Of a stretch of DNA of 64,000 nucleotides, positions 8,248 through 16,561 are shown piece by piece; position 1 is the first letter of the stretch; each line of letters opens with the position of its first letter. Below the pieces are notes generated by a model that had not been told where the DNA came from, did no database searches, and saw nothing but the letters and a program-made list of their open reading frames with translations. The DNA comes from Mogibacterium sp. (GTDB lineage: Bacteria; Bacillota; Clostridia; Peptostreptococcales; Anaerovoracaceae): assembly GCA_016775335.1 (NCBI GenBank), contig JAEUGJ010000015.1, forward strand, positions 34,306-98,305, given 5' to 3'. The position numbers were made by a program, and so were the translations under genes.

Positions 8248-8769
8248 CTATTCATTCCATAGTGTAAGCGTACCACATTCTCGTGTTAAGTTCAAATCAA
8301 TCAAACGCTGATTCTCGGAACCCCGGAAGCGCAGGGATATATTCTTTTTGTTTTTATCAAAACGTCCGTCCACCAATACGTCAATCATCGACAGCATTTC
8401 CTCGGTGACTTCGCAGTGACAATGAGTGCCTTCCGTTTCCAGCATCTCCAGAGTAAATCCGGTGAAGCACCAGATGCTCTTCTCCGGATATTTCCGGCGC
8501 ACCTTGCGGAGAAAATCCACCAGCACCCGCTGATTCTCCGGCTCGAAGGGTTCTCCCCCCAGTACCGTCAGACCGCAGATGTAATCCGGCGCCAGCATTT
8601 CCAGAATCTTATTTTCCGTCTCCTCCGTAAAATCATTTCCGTAATTAAAGTCCCAGGTTTCCGGCTGAAAACAGTCTTCGCAGTGATTCGTGCATCCGGA
8701 AACGAACAGGGACACCCGCACGCCGATGCCGTTTGCAATATCACAGTTTTTTATTTCTCCATAATGCAT
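8248..8769 (-). CDS. nrdG: Anaerobic ribonucleotide reductase activating protein
   Basis: Radical SAM enzyme that installs the glycyl radical on NrdD. 173 residues. The cluster motif is CTNHCEDC (CxxxCxxC) at about residues 26-33, after ANGIGVRVSLFVSGC; GLTVLGGEPFEPENQ is the usual SAM-contact region. It lies 61 bases downstream of nrdD with a hairpin between them. AGGAGGAAAA precedes the start. Co-regulated with nrdD by position. Confidence 0.96.
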   Translation of the reverse strand: MHYGEIKNCDIANGIGVRVSLFVSGCTNHCEDCFQPETWDFNYGNDFTEETENKILEMLAPDYICGLTVLGGEPFEPENQRVLVDFLRKVRRKYPEKSIWCFTGFTLEMLETEGTHCHCEVTEEMLSMIDVLVDGRFDKNKKNISLRFRGSENQRLIDLNLTRECGTLTLWNE

Positions 8770-8786
8770 TTATTTTTCCTCCTAGC

Positions 8787-8814
8787 AAAATCGGCCGCTC
8801 CGAAGAGTGGCCAA
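8787..8814 (-). terminator. Hairpin between nrdD and nrdG
   Basis: On the - strand TTGGCC-A-CTC pairs with GAG-C-GGCCGA, followed by TTTTG. The stem is strong but the U-run is short, so it may be a leaky terminator or an mRNA-processing hairpin that sets the nrdD:nrdG ratio. Confidence 0.55.
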
Positions 8815-8829
8815 TTTCTTTTATCATCA

Positions 8830-11001
8830 TTAAAGATGCAGTACACGATCCTTAATTTCCTGAGTCCGGCCCTGATTCCAGAACTGGGTACCGATGTAAC
8901 CGCAGGTTCTGCGAGCCACGGACATCAAATCTTGATTCCGGTTTCCGCAATTCGGGCACTCCCAGATCAGTTTGCCGTCACTGTCCTCTACAATCTTAAT
9001 CTCGCCATCGTAACCGCAGGCAGCGCAATAATCGCTCTTGGTATTCAGCTCTGCGTACATGATGTTGTTGTAAATGAACTTCATCACTTCCAGCACGGCC
9101 GGAATGTTGTTCTGCATGTTCGGAACTTCCACGTAGCTGATAGCGCCGCCCGGAGAAAGCTGCTGGAATTCCGCTTCCTTTGCCAGCTTGCTGAAGGCAT
9201 CGATTTTCTCTTCCACGTGGATGTGATAGCTGTTGGTAATATAGTTTTTGTCCGTCACATGCGGGATGATGCCAAATCGTCTCTGCAGGCACTTCGCAAA
9301 CTTATAAGTGGTGGACTCCATCGGCGTTCCGTATACGGAGTAGCTGATGTGTTCCGCTGCCTTCCAGTATGCGCACTTATCGTTCAGGCGCTGCATTACG
9401 TCCAAAGCGAATTTTCTTCCCTCTTCCGTGGTATGGCTCTTTCCAATCATGCGGTAGCACATCTCGGCCAGTCCGGCATATCCCAAAGAAATGGTGGAAT
9501 AACCATTGTACAGCAGCGGGTCGATGACTTCCCCCTTCTTCAATCGAGAGATTGCACCGTACTGCCACAGAATCGGTGCCACGTCCGACGGCGTTCCCAG
9601 AAGTCGCTCGTGGCGGAGACGCAGTGCCCGGTGGCACAGTTCCAGACGATCATCCAGGATTTCCCAGAAACGGTCCATATTTCCGTCGGAGGAACAAGCC
9701 ACGTCCACCAGGTTAATGGTCACCACGCCCTGGTTAAACCGTCCGTAGAATTTATGCTTGCCGTTCGGCAGCAGCTGATTGTCTTCGACTGTCAGGAAGG
9801 AACGGCATCCCATGCAGGTGTATACCTCTCCCTTCTTCAGCTCCTTCATTACCTTGGCAGAAATGTAATCCGGTACCATTCTCTTTGCGGTACAGGTCGC
9901 TGCCAGTTCCGTCAAATGCCAATACATGGAATCTTCCGTGATATTGTCTTCGTCCAGCACATAGATCAGCTTCGGGAATGCCGGCGTAATCCACACGCCC
10001 TTCTCATTCTTAACACCCTGAAGTCTCTGGCGGAGCACCTCCTCGATACACATCGCCAGATCGTCTCTCGTCTGTCCTTCCGGCACCTCGTCCAGATACA
10101 TGAACATGGTAACGAAAGGTGCCTGTCCGTTACAGGTCATCAAGGTAATCAGCTGATACTGAATGGTCTGAATACCGTTCTTTACCTCTTCCCGAAGGCG
10201 GCGCTCGGTAATCTTATCGATGATCTCATCATCCATGGATTCCCCGCAGGCCTTCCGGTCCGCAATCACATGCTCCCGAAGCTTCTTCCGGCTGATATCC
10301 ACGAACGGCGCCAAATGTGCCAGGGAGAAGGACTGTCCTCCGTACTGGTTGCTGGCTACCTGTGCGATAATCTGGGTGGTAATGTTGCAGGCGGTATAGA
10401 AGCTGTGCGGCTTCTCAATCATGGTCTCACTGATGACCGTGCCGTTCTGCAGCATATCCTCCAGGTTAATCAAATCGCAGTTGTGTTCCTTCTGCGCATA
10501 ATAATCGGAATCGTGGAAGTGAATGATTCCCGCTTCATGGGCGGCGGTAATCTCTTCCGGAAGAAGAATTCTCTTGGTCAGATCCCGGCTCACTTCTCCG
10601 GCCATGTAGTCTCTCTGGGTGGAGTTGATCACCGGGTTCTTGTTGGAATTCTCCTGCTTTGCTTCCTCATTGTTGCATTCAATCAAAGAAAGAATCTTGT
10701 CATCCGTGGTGTTGGACTGACGAACCAGGGAACGAGTATACCGATAGGTAATGTACTGCTTCGCAACCTCGTAGGCTCCGTGCTGCATGATGGCCTGCTC
10801 CACGAAATCCTGAATCTCTTCCACCGCCGGAGAACGTCCCAAGTCATCACAAGCAACGGTCACGCTCTCTGCAATTCGGCGAATCTGCACCTCGGTCATT
10901 CTTTTCTTTTCCGGCACCTGACGGTTGGCCCCCTGAATGGCATGGATAATCTTATCGATGTCGAATTCTACTTCCGCTCCGTTTCTCTTGATTACGTTCA
11001 C
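8830..11001 (-). CDS. nrdD: Anaerobic (class III) ribonucleoside-triphosphate reductase
   Basis: Reduces ribonucleoside triphosphates to deoxy forms without oxygen. 723 residues. An N-terminal ATP-cone (about residues 1-95, starting MNVIKRNGAEVEF) is the allosteric domain. A C-terminal zinc ribbon has CAACGYDG and ECPNCGNRN, and the glycyl-radical loop is RRTCGYIG near residue 701. The gene is preceded by a consensus promoter with two NrdR-like boxes and a 100-base leader that contains a 22-base imperfect palindrome at 11048-11069. nrdG follows downstream. Confidence 0.97.
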   Translation of the reverse strand: MNVIKRNGAEVEFDIDKIIHAIQGANRQVPEKKRMTEVQIRRIAESVTVACDDLGRSPAVEEIQDFVEQAIMQHGAYEVAKQYITYRYTRSLVRQSNTTDDKILSLIECNNEEAKQENSNKNPVINSTQRDYMAGEVSRDLTKRILLPEEITAAHEAGIIHFHDSDYYAQKEHNCDLINLEDMLQNGTVISETMIEKPHSFYTACNITTQIIAQVASNQYGGQSFSLAHLAPFVDISRKKLREHVIADRKACGESMDDEIIDKITERRLREEVKNGIQTIQYQLITLMTCNGQAPFVTMFMYLDEVPEGQTRDDLAMCIEEVLRQRLQGVKNEKGVWITPAFPKLIYVLDEDNITEDSMYWHLTELAATCTAKRMVPDYISAKVMKELKKGEVYTCMGCRSFLTVEDNQLLPNGKHKFYGRFNQGVVTINLVDVACSSDGNMDRFWEILDDRLELCHRALRLRHERLLGTPSDVAPILWQYGAISRLKKGEVIDPLLYNGYSTISLGYAGLAEMCYRMIGKSHTTEEGRKFALDVMQRLNDKCAYWKAAEHISYSVYGTPMESTTYKFAKCLQRRFGIIPHVTDKNYITNSYHIHVEEKIDAFSKLAKEAEFQQLSPGGAISYVEVPNMQNNIPAVLEVMKFIYNNIMYAELNTKSDYCAACGYDGEIKIVEDSDGKLIWECPNCGNRNQDLMSVARRTCGYIGTQFWNQGRTQEIKDRVLHL

Positions 11002-11083
11002 GACAATCTCCTCTTTTCTTTCGCATATATATGTACCATTTTAATAAGCACTCTACATGTAGGGTGCTCTTCGGTACTTACTA

Positions 11084-11136
11084 CCACAACATATTGTTTC
11101 CTTTGGTATTATATTACCCATGATGTTGTATGTCAA
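11084..11136 (-). promoter_or_regulatory. nrdD promoter with tandem NrdR-like boxes
   Basis: On the - strand a perfect TTGACA (11131-11136) and TATAAT (11108-11113) are separated by exactly 17 bases. A 16-base box at 11084-11099 matches an NrdR-type sequence (ACACAATATATTGTGT) at 13 of 16 positions and a weaker one at 11116-11131 at 11 of 16. The boxes are 32 bases apart start to start, the spacing known for NrdR operators. One box lies between -35 and -10, the other just past the start point, so binding should block RNA polymerase. Confidence 0.8.
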
Positions 11137-11227
11137 TTGTTTAAATTCCCTATATTTCGCGTTCTTTTTTTTAAACCCAATAACGGCACGCTTTTTCGCG
11201 CGATACGGGCGGAAAAAATATTTTTTT

Positions 11228-11779
11228 CTATCGATTTCGGAACACGAAATGCTGCACCGGTGTCTTCGCGCTGCGATTGGTCTGACGCAGGGTCAGCACC
11301 TCAAAAACACTCCCGGGCAAGGCTTTCAGATATTCTTCCACCGCCGCCGCTTCTCGCGCCCCTTCCGGATGACCGGGATAGGCCACGACGGAGACTACGC
11401 CTTTGGGTAAAATCAACTGACAGGCTTGCTCCAGCGACCGCAGGGTCTCTTCGGTTTTTGTGGTAAGGTCACAATCCCCTCCGGGCAGATAGCCCAGATT
11501 GTACATGATAATCCGGGCCTCCGAAACGTATCGCGACAGATTCACATAGGATTCCCCGTGTATCGTTACCCGTGGATTCTCCCGGAATTTCTCCTGCAGC
11601 TCGTTGATTGCTTTTACCTGTATTTCAAATGCGTGCACCGCACCCTCTTCTCCCACGCACTCAGCCAAAAAGAGCGTGTCCAGTCCATGTCCTGCGGTGC
11701 AGTCCACGGCGACATCGCCCTTTCGGATATACTCTCGGAGAATTCGGTGCCCTCGCTCAGTGATAGAGAGTCCGAACAT
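11228..11779 (-). CDS. mnmM: Class I SAM methyltransferase, MnmM (YtqB) family
   Basis: 183 residues. DCTAGHGLDTLFLA is the SAM-binding motif I, NLGYLPGGD replaces the usual motif IV, and VVAYPGHPEG follows; this set is characteristic of YtqB/MnmM, which methylates the aminomethyl group of modified wobble uridine in tRNA. GGGAGG precedes the ATG at 11779. It sits 17 bases after the TPR gene and is the last gene of the long - strand run that starts near ftsZ. Family assignment is firm; the exact tRNA substrate is inferred. Confidence 0.85.
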   Translation of the reverse strand: MFGLSITERGHRILREYIRKGDVAVDCTAGHGLDTLFLAECVGEEGAVHAFEIQVKAINELQEKFRENPRVTIHGESYVNLSRYVSEARIIMYNLGYLPGGDCDLTTKTEETLRSLEQACQLILPKGVVSVVAYPGHPEGAREAAAVEEYLKALPGSVFEVLTLRQTNRSAKTPVQHFVFRNR

Positions 11780-11796
11780 TTTTCCTCCCGATTCAA

Positions 11797-12852
11797 TTAT
11801 TCTTCATTCTGCTCCCGGGCTTCTTCTTCCATTCCCCTTTGAACTACTCGGATTTTCTCAATGTACTTCTCGGCATTCTTCCAATCCCCCAGAGACTGGA
11901 AGACTTCCACCAGCTCCGTCATCACCTGAATGTTGCTCGGACTCAGACGAAGGGCGTGCTTGTAAGCTTCCACGGACTGTTCTCCTTGTTCCATGCCGGC
12001 ATAGGCCACGCCCAGGTAATACCAAAGCGGCCACCATTCGCTGTATTTCTCCTCATACATGGTCAAAACGTCAATTCCGTGCTGGAAGTCCCCGGACAGG
12101 ATTCGGTTCACCGCATGCTCGATTTCCACCGCCTGCTCCATGGATTCCAGACGGTTCCCGATTTCTTCCCGCATCTCCTGCATCTCATCTGCCGGAATCG
12201 GGTCCATGGAGGAATCCGCATCTTCCTTTCGATCCCGGCTGAGTTCCATAAACTCCTGCCAGGTAATCTGAGCTTTCGTATACTGCCCCATGTTGGCATA
12301 GCTGTAGCCCAGGAAATAATATCCCATATCGAAGTCCGGATGGCGAATGGTCAGCTCCTCGAAAATGTCAAAGGCCTGTGCTTTGAACATTCCCACATAA
12401 GCCTCCTCCAAATCCTCCCGGTTATATGCATCGCTGCAGGCTCTTCCGTAAAGGTACAGGGCATCCCGGCTTCCCGGATTCAGCTGAAGCGCTGTGCGGA
12501 AATAGATGCAGGCCATCTCGTAATCACCGCTGCCGCCGGCCTTCGCCCCCTCGGAAATCAGCACCTTCTCCGCATTCTCCCCGTACATCCGGCGAAGACA
12601 AGCCCGGTACGCCTCCCCATACCGAAAATCCGGATCCGCGCCGATGACCCGCGCCATGCCCATGGCAATGGTCAGGTTCGTAAAATTATCCGTCGCATCT
12701 CCCGTAATGGGTACCGGAACTCCGGTAAGAATATCCTTCAGATTGCCGGACTCCAAAAATCGTTCCGAAAGCTCATCGAAAAGCAAATCTTTATTCTTCT
12801 CAATGAGAAACGAACGTATCTTATCCGATAAATCCAACTCCATACTATGCAT
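11797..12852 (-). CDS. Tetratricopeptide-repeat protein
   Basis: 351 residues, acidic. The first third has a segment with alternating small and large residues (DILTGVPVPITGD). TPR-like helical pairs follow: GDYEMACIYFRTALQLNPGSRDALYLYG, PDFDMGYYFLGYSYANMGQYTKAQITWQE, WWPLWYYLGVAYAGMEQGEQSVEAYKHALRLSPSN (each shown only in outline here as family-like repeats). The start overlaps the end of the radical-SAM-like gene by 8 bases, so the two are translationally coupled and probably functionally linked. Role unknown; TPR proteins are scaffolds for protein contacts. Confidence 0.75.
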   Translation of the reverse strand: MHSMELDLSDKIRSFLIEKNKDLLFDELSERFLESGNLKDILTGVPVPITGDATDNFTNLTIAMGMARVIGADPDFRYGEAYRACLRRMYGENAEKVLISEGAKAGGSGDYEMACIYFRTALQLNPGSRDALYLYGRACSDAYNREDLEEAYVGMFKAQAFDIFEELTIRHPDFDMGYYFLGYSYANMGQYTKAQITWQEFMELSRDRKEDADSSMDPIPADEMQEMREEIGNRLESMEQAVEIEHAVNRILSGDFQHGIDVLTMYEEKYSEWWPLWYYLGVAYAGMEQGEQSVEAYKHALRLSPSNIQVMTELVEVFQSLGDWKNAEKYIEKIRVVQRGMEEEAREQNEE

Positions 12853-14365
12853 TAATGTCCCATCCCTTTCGATCGAATATTTTTACTTTCTCATAAGAGA
12901 GATTCTGTTCCATATCGCTGTGAAGAATTTCCTGGAGAACCGGCAGCTTCAGCGTCTCGTTCATGGTATCGTAAAGCTCCGTCGCATACGCATAGAGAAT
13001 CCGATAGAGATTCTCTTCCTTGTACATCAGCTTCTCCATCTGATTCTTGGAAATATAGGCCTCCAGCCCCTCCAGGAATGCGTACGGCTTCATCCGCCCG
13101 TCCAGCAGAATCTTCTGAATGGACTCTTCGAACCCCCCGCTGTTCACGAACAGATTCAGAAGCTTTCCGATATTCTCGATTCGAATCAATTCCGTCGCCG
13201 GCATAAAATCATTTGCGATGACTTCATAAGGTGCCCGGCTCTGATAAGCGTAACCGTACTGCTGGGCGTTTCTTCGAAGCTCCGTTCCTTTCTTCAGGCG
13301 AAGCACCTTCAATTCCATGCGGGATGCCTTCAAATCAAAAATTTTATTAAAGGAACGAGCGAACAGCGCCGGCGTTTCACACGGAAGCCCCGCCCGAATC
13401 ACCGTTGTAATATCAACAGTTCCGTATTCCTGAAGACGAGATACGTTGTACATCAGCTGATAGATATTCGCCTTTCGTCCGGCTGCCGCCAACGCCTCCG
13501 CATTAGTGCTTTCCACATCGACATTGAATCGAAATTGACCTTCCCGGGCAGTTCCCAGAAGGCGCACGGTTTCCTCATCCAACAGATCTCCGTTTACATC
13601 AAATTCAAATGTGGTGATTCCGTTATCGTTGCTGATCAGATACTCCCAAATGCGATATGCCCGGTCCCTGCTGTAGTTAAACCATTTATCCACGAACACG
13701 ACGCGCTGTACGTTCTTCACCAGGAAATACCGAAGTTCCGTACAGATCCGATTTAACGGCAAAGAGCGAATCTTTCCCGGATAGTATTGGGAATAGCCGC
13801 ATCGATCCGGGCAGCCTCGGAAGCTTTCATAATACGCCGTATCGCTCGGCTCCAGTTCCATGTTTTCATACGGAAACGGAAGTGTCTCGAAATCCACCGG
13901 TGCCGCCATCGGATTCACCTGAATCCGGTCATCCTGACGATATGCTAAGCCGGCAATATTTTCAAAATCAAACTCGTAGGTAAAAATCGTCCGAAGGAAT
14001 TGGTACAGCACCGATTCCGGTTCGCCTCGGAAAACGTAGTCGATTTCCGGGTGCTGTTCCATGAACTCCCGGGTACCGAAGCTGACCTCCGTTCCGCCCA
14101 TCACCATAATCGATGTCGGAACGGCCTTCTTCACCATCTCTGCGACTTCTGCAACCTTATCCACATTCATCATATTGCAATGGAAATATACAATATTGTA
14201 TTCGCCCCGAAGGATTTCCCGGAAAATATATCCCACATGATCCGTGGTTTTATACTCCACCACATCCGTCTGGCACGGCGCCTCTTCCACAACACTGTAG
14301 AGGTACTTCATTGACAGCTTCGTGTGAATGCAATCATTTTGAATTGTTGTAAGAAGAAGTCTCAT
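12845..14365 (-). CDS. B12-binding-domain / radical-SAM-like protein with altered cluster motif
   Basis: 506 residues. The N-terminal 130 residues resemble the cobalamin-binding domain of B12-dependent radical SAM proteins, ending MVMGGTEVSFG and then FRGEPE. A radical SAM-like core follows, but the cluster motif reads RGCPDRCGYSQYYPG: the third cysteine of CxxxCxxC is a serine (codon TCC). The region after it keeps the usual strand order (FVDKWFNYSRD, FEFDVNGDLLD, FNVDVESTN). The ATG at 14365 has AGGTGAT upstream, 10 bases from the argS stop. It may bind a three-ligand variant cluster or have lost catalysis. Similar to DUF4080-type proteins; substrate unknown. Confidence 0.75.
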   Translation of the reverse strand: MRLLLTTIQNDCIHTKLSMKYLYSVVEEAPCQTDVVEYKTTDHVGYIFREILRGEYNIVYFHCNMMNVDKVAEVAEMVKKAVPTSIMVMGGTEVSFGTREFMEQHPEIDYVFRGEPESVLYQFLRTIFTYEFDFENIAGLAYRQDDRIQVNPMAAPVDFETLPFPYENMELEPSDTAYYESFRGCPDRCGYSQYYPGKIRSLPLNRICTELRYFLVKNVQRVVFVDKWFNYSRDRAYRIWEYLISNDNGITTFEFDVNGDLLDEETVRLLGTAREGQFRFNVDVESTNAEALAAAGRKANIYQLMYNVSRLQEYGTVDITTVIRAGLPCETPALFARSFNKIFDLKASRMELKVLRLKKGTELRRNAQQYGYAYQSRAPYEVIANDFMPATELIRIENIGKLLNLFVNSGGFEESIQKILLDGRMKPYAFLEGLEAYISKNQMEKLMYKEENLYRILYAYATELYDTMNETLKLPVLQEILHSDMEQNLSYEKVKIFDRKGWDINA

Positions 14366-14374
14366 GGATATCAC

Positions 14375-16096
14375 CTACATTCTTTCCGGTGCTTTAATGC
14401 CCAGAAGGTTCAAGCAATTTGCAATAACGATTCGTGCCGACTCAACCAGGGCCAGCTTCGCCACCTTCTCGTCTTCGTTGTCCACCAAGATGTGTTCATC
14501 GTGATAGAACTTATTGAAGCTCTGCGCCACATCCACCAGATGACGGGTCAGGATGGACGGTTCGTATTTATCCGCTGCATCCAGAATGATTTCCGGTACG
14601 CGGTAAATCAGCTTAATCAGGTTATACGCACTGTCGGAGGTGATGTACTTCGCATCGAAATCCCCCTTGCGGATCCGTGCCATTTCCTCCTCGGTAGCGT
14701 TGCGGAGGACGCTGCAAGCTCTGGCATGAGTGTACTGAACGTACGGACCGGTCTCACCGTCGAAGTTCAGCACCTTGTCCCAGTTAAATACATAATCCTT
14801 GATACGGTTGTTGGACAGCTCCTGAAAAATTACGGCACCGATACCGACTTCCTTTGCCACTTCGTCCACATCGATTCCCTGCGGGTTTTTCTCTTTCATG
14901 ATTTCCGCAGTCTTCTGAACCGCTTCGTTCAGAACATCTTCCAGGAATACCACGTTGCCCTTACGGGTGGACAGGGTCGCACCGCCTTCCAGGCTTACCA
15001 GACCGAATGGGATGTGGATGCAGTCCTTCTGCCATTCTTTTCCCATCAGCTCCAGGACCTTCTTCCACTGCTTGAAGTGGAGGTTCTGCTGAGATGCTAC
15101 CACGTAGATGCACTTATCGAAGTTGTAGTGTTCTTTTCGATAGATCGCTGCGGCGATATCTCTGGTTGCATACAGGCTGGAACCATCGGACTTGGTGATG
15201 ATTGCCGGTGTCATTCCGTACGGCTCCAGGTCCACAATCTGAGCACCTCTGGATTCTACCAGCAGATTCTTTTCCTTCAGTTCTTCGATAACCGCCGGCA
15301 TCTTGTCGGAGTAGAAGCTCTCTCCGGCATAGGAATCAAACGTGATTCCCAGCATATCGTACACGCGGTTGAATTCCTGCAGGCTCAGCTCCCGGAAGCG
15401 CTTCCAGAGACGAACCTCTTCTTCCTCGCCGTTTTCCAGTTTCACAAAAGCTTCTCTCGCCTCGTCGTCCAAAGACGGATCGTTTTCCGCCTCCCGGTGG
15501 AAACGGGTGTAGTAACCCAGCAGCGCCTTGATCGGATCCTTTTCCAACTCCTCTTCACTGCCCCACTTGCGATATGCCACAATCATCTTGCCGAACTGAG
15601 TTCCGTAATCCCCCAGATGGTTGATTCGAATCACGTCATAGCCGATTTCATCATACAGCTTGTAGATTGCATTACCGATAACAGTGCTTCGGATATGACC
15701 GATATGGAACGGCTTTGCGATGTTCGGGGAAGAGTATTCCACGATTACCGGGCGATGCTGTCCCACTTCCGATCTGCCGTAATCCTTGCCCCGAGTCAGC
15801 ACATCCTCCGTCAGAGTCTGTGCGTATTCCTTCTTATCCAGGAACATGTTCACATAGGCATTTACCGGCTGAACCTTTTCAAAAATGCCGGCACCTTCGA
15901 TTCTTGCAGCCACATCCTGTGCAATCAGCGGCGGTGCTTTGCGCAATGTTTTCGCCAGACGGAAGCAAGGGAACGCGTAGTCTCCCATCTTTGTGTCTCC
16001 CGGAATTTCAATCCACTCCAGGATTTCCTCCGGTGTCATATTCAACGCTTCGTCTTCTGCAATAATTTCAGCAATTTTCTTTTTGTAATCGATCAT
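14375..16096 (-). CDS. argS: Arginyl-tRNA synthetase
   Basis: Class I synthetase that charges tRNA-Arg. 573 residues, typical for a bacterial ArgS. It has the N-terminal additional domain, the HIGH signature as PFHIGHIRST near residue 121, the degenerate KMSKS counterpart as LSTRKGN, and a C-terminal DALR-type anticodon-binding domain ending LLGIKAPERM. The gene starts directly after the DUF523 stop and ends 9 bases before the radical-SAM-like gene. Confidence 0.97.
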   Translation of the reverse strand: MIDYKKKIAEIIAEDEALNMTPEEILEWIEIPGDTKMGDYAFPCFRLAKTLRKAPPLIAQDVAARIEGAGIFEKVQPVNAYVNMFLDKKEYAQTLTEDVLTRGKDYGRSEVGQHRPVIVEYSSPNIAKPFHIGHIRSTVIGNAIYKLYDEIGYDVIRINHLGDYGTQFGKMIVAYRKWGSEEELEKDPIKALLGYYTRFHREAENDPSLDDEAREAFVKLENGEEEEVRLWKRFRELSLQEFNRVYDMLGITFDSYAGESFYSDKMPAVIEELKEKNLLVESRGAQIVDLEPYGMTPAIITKSDGSSLYATRDIAAAIYRKEHYNFDKCIYVVASQQNLHFKQWKKVLELMGKEWQKDCIHIPFGLVSLEGGATLSTRKGNVVFLEDVLNEAVQKTAEIMKEKNPQGIDVDEVAKEVGIGAVIFQELSNNRIKDYVFNWDKVLNFDGETGPYVQYTHARACSVLRNATEEEMARIRKGDFDAKYITSDSAYNLIKLIYRVPEIILDAADKYEPSILTRHLVDVAQSFNKFYHDEHILVDNEDEKVAKLALVESARIVIANCLNLLGIKAPERM

Positions 16097-16558
16097 TTAC
16101 TGTTCTCCGTTCTCTCTAATTACATTTTCCGTTCCCGCGGGAATCCCGTTTTCCCGAAGCAATCGGACAAAAATACCATCCCCCGGGATTAAGGTACCGT
16201 CAAACCGGCCGTTGTAAATCTGCCCCACGCCGCAGGAAGGACTTCTCGCCTGGAGAATGGCCCCTTCCAGGGCTTCCCCCATCTGTTCAGCAGCTTTCTG
16301 CGCATCCCGGAAGCAAATCTCCGCTCCCCGGACGTATTCGGCGGTAACGTCCACGCCGTTTCGGTTCACCACTCGGCATTCTCCGTTCTGTTCCACAATT
16401 TCCGCCGGAACCCGCGGAGTGGGAAGTCCCCCGGCACATTCCGGACACACGCCGAAATAAGAATGTTCATGTGAGAATTTTACCACATCTTCCGAGCGAT
16501 TGTTACCCCCATTATACTTGCAGTTCTCTCCCAGAAGACATTTACTGATAATATACAT
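16097..16558 (-). CDS. DUF523 family protein
   Basis: 153 residues of the DUF523 (YbbK-like) family: KCLLGENCKYNGGNN at the N-terminus, FGVCPECAGGLPTPR in the middle, and LQARSPSCGVGQIYNGRFDGTLIPGDG near the C-terminus. The conserved cysteines in these three motifs suggest a metal or cluster site, but no activity is established for the family. It lies between mutS2 and argS with almost no gaps. Confidence 0.85.
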   Translation of the reverse strand: MYIISKCLLGENCKYNGGNNRSEDVVKFSHEHSYFGVCPECAGGLPTPRVPAEIVEQNGECRVVNRNGVDVTAEYVRGAEICFRDAQKAAEQMGEALEGAILQARSPSCGVGQIYNGRFDGTLIPGDGIFVRLLRENGIPAGTENVIRENGEQ

Positions 16559-16561
16559 GCA

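Noticed and set aside
8416..11466. A 1016-codon open frame on the + strand
   Set aside because: It runs antisense to nrdG and nrdD, which carry clear family motifs; its translation shows no domain. A codon-bias shadow.
14324..16192. A 622-codon open frame on the + strand
   Set aside because: Antisense to argS; no ribosome binding site or domain signals.
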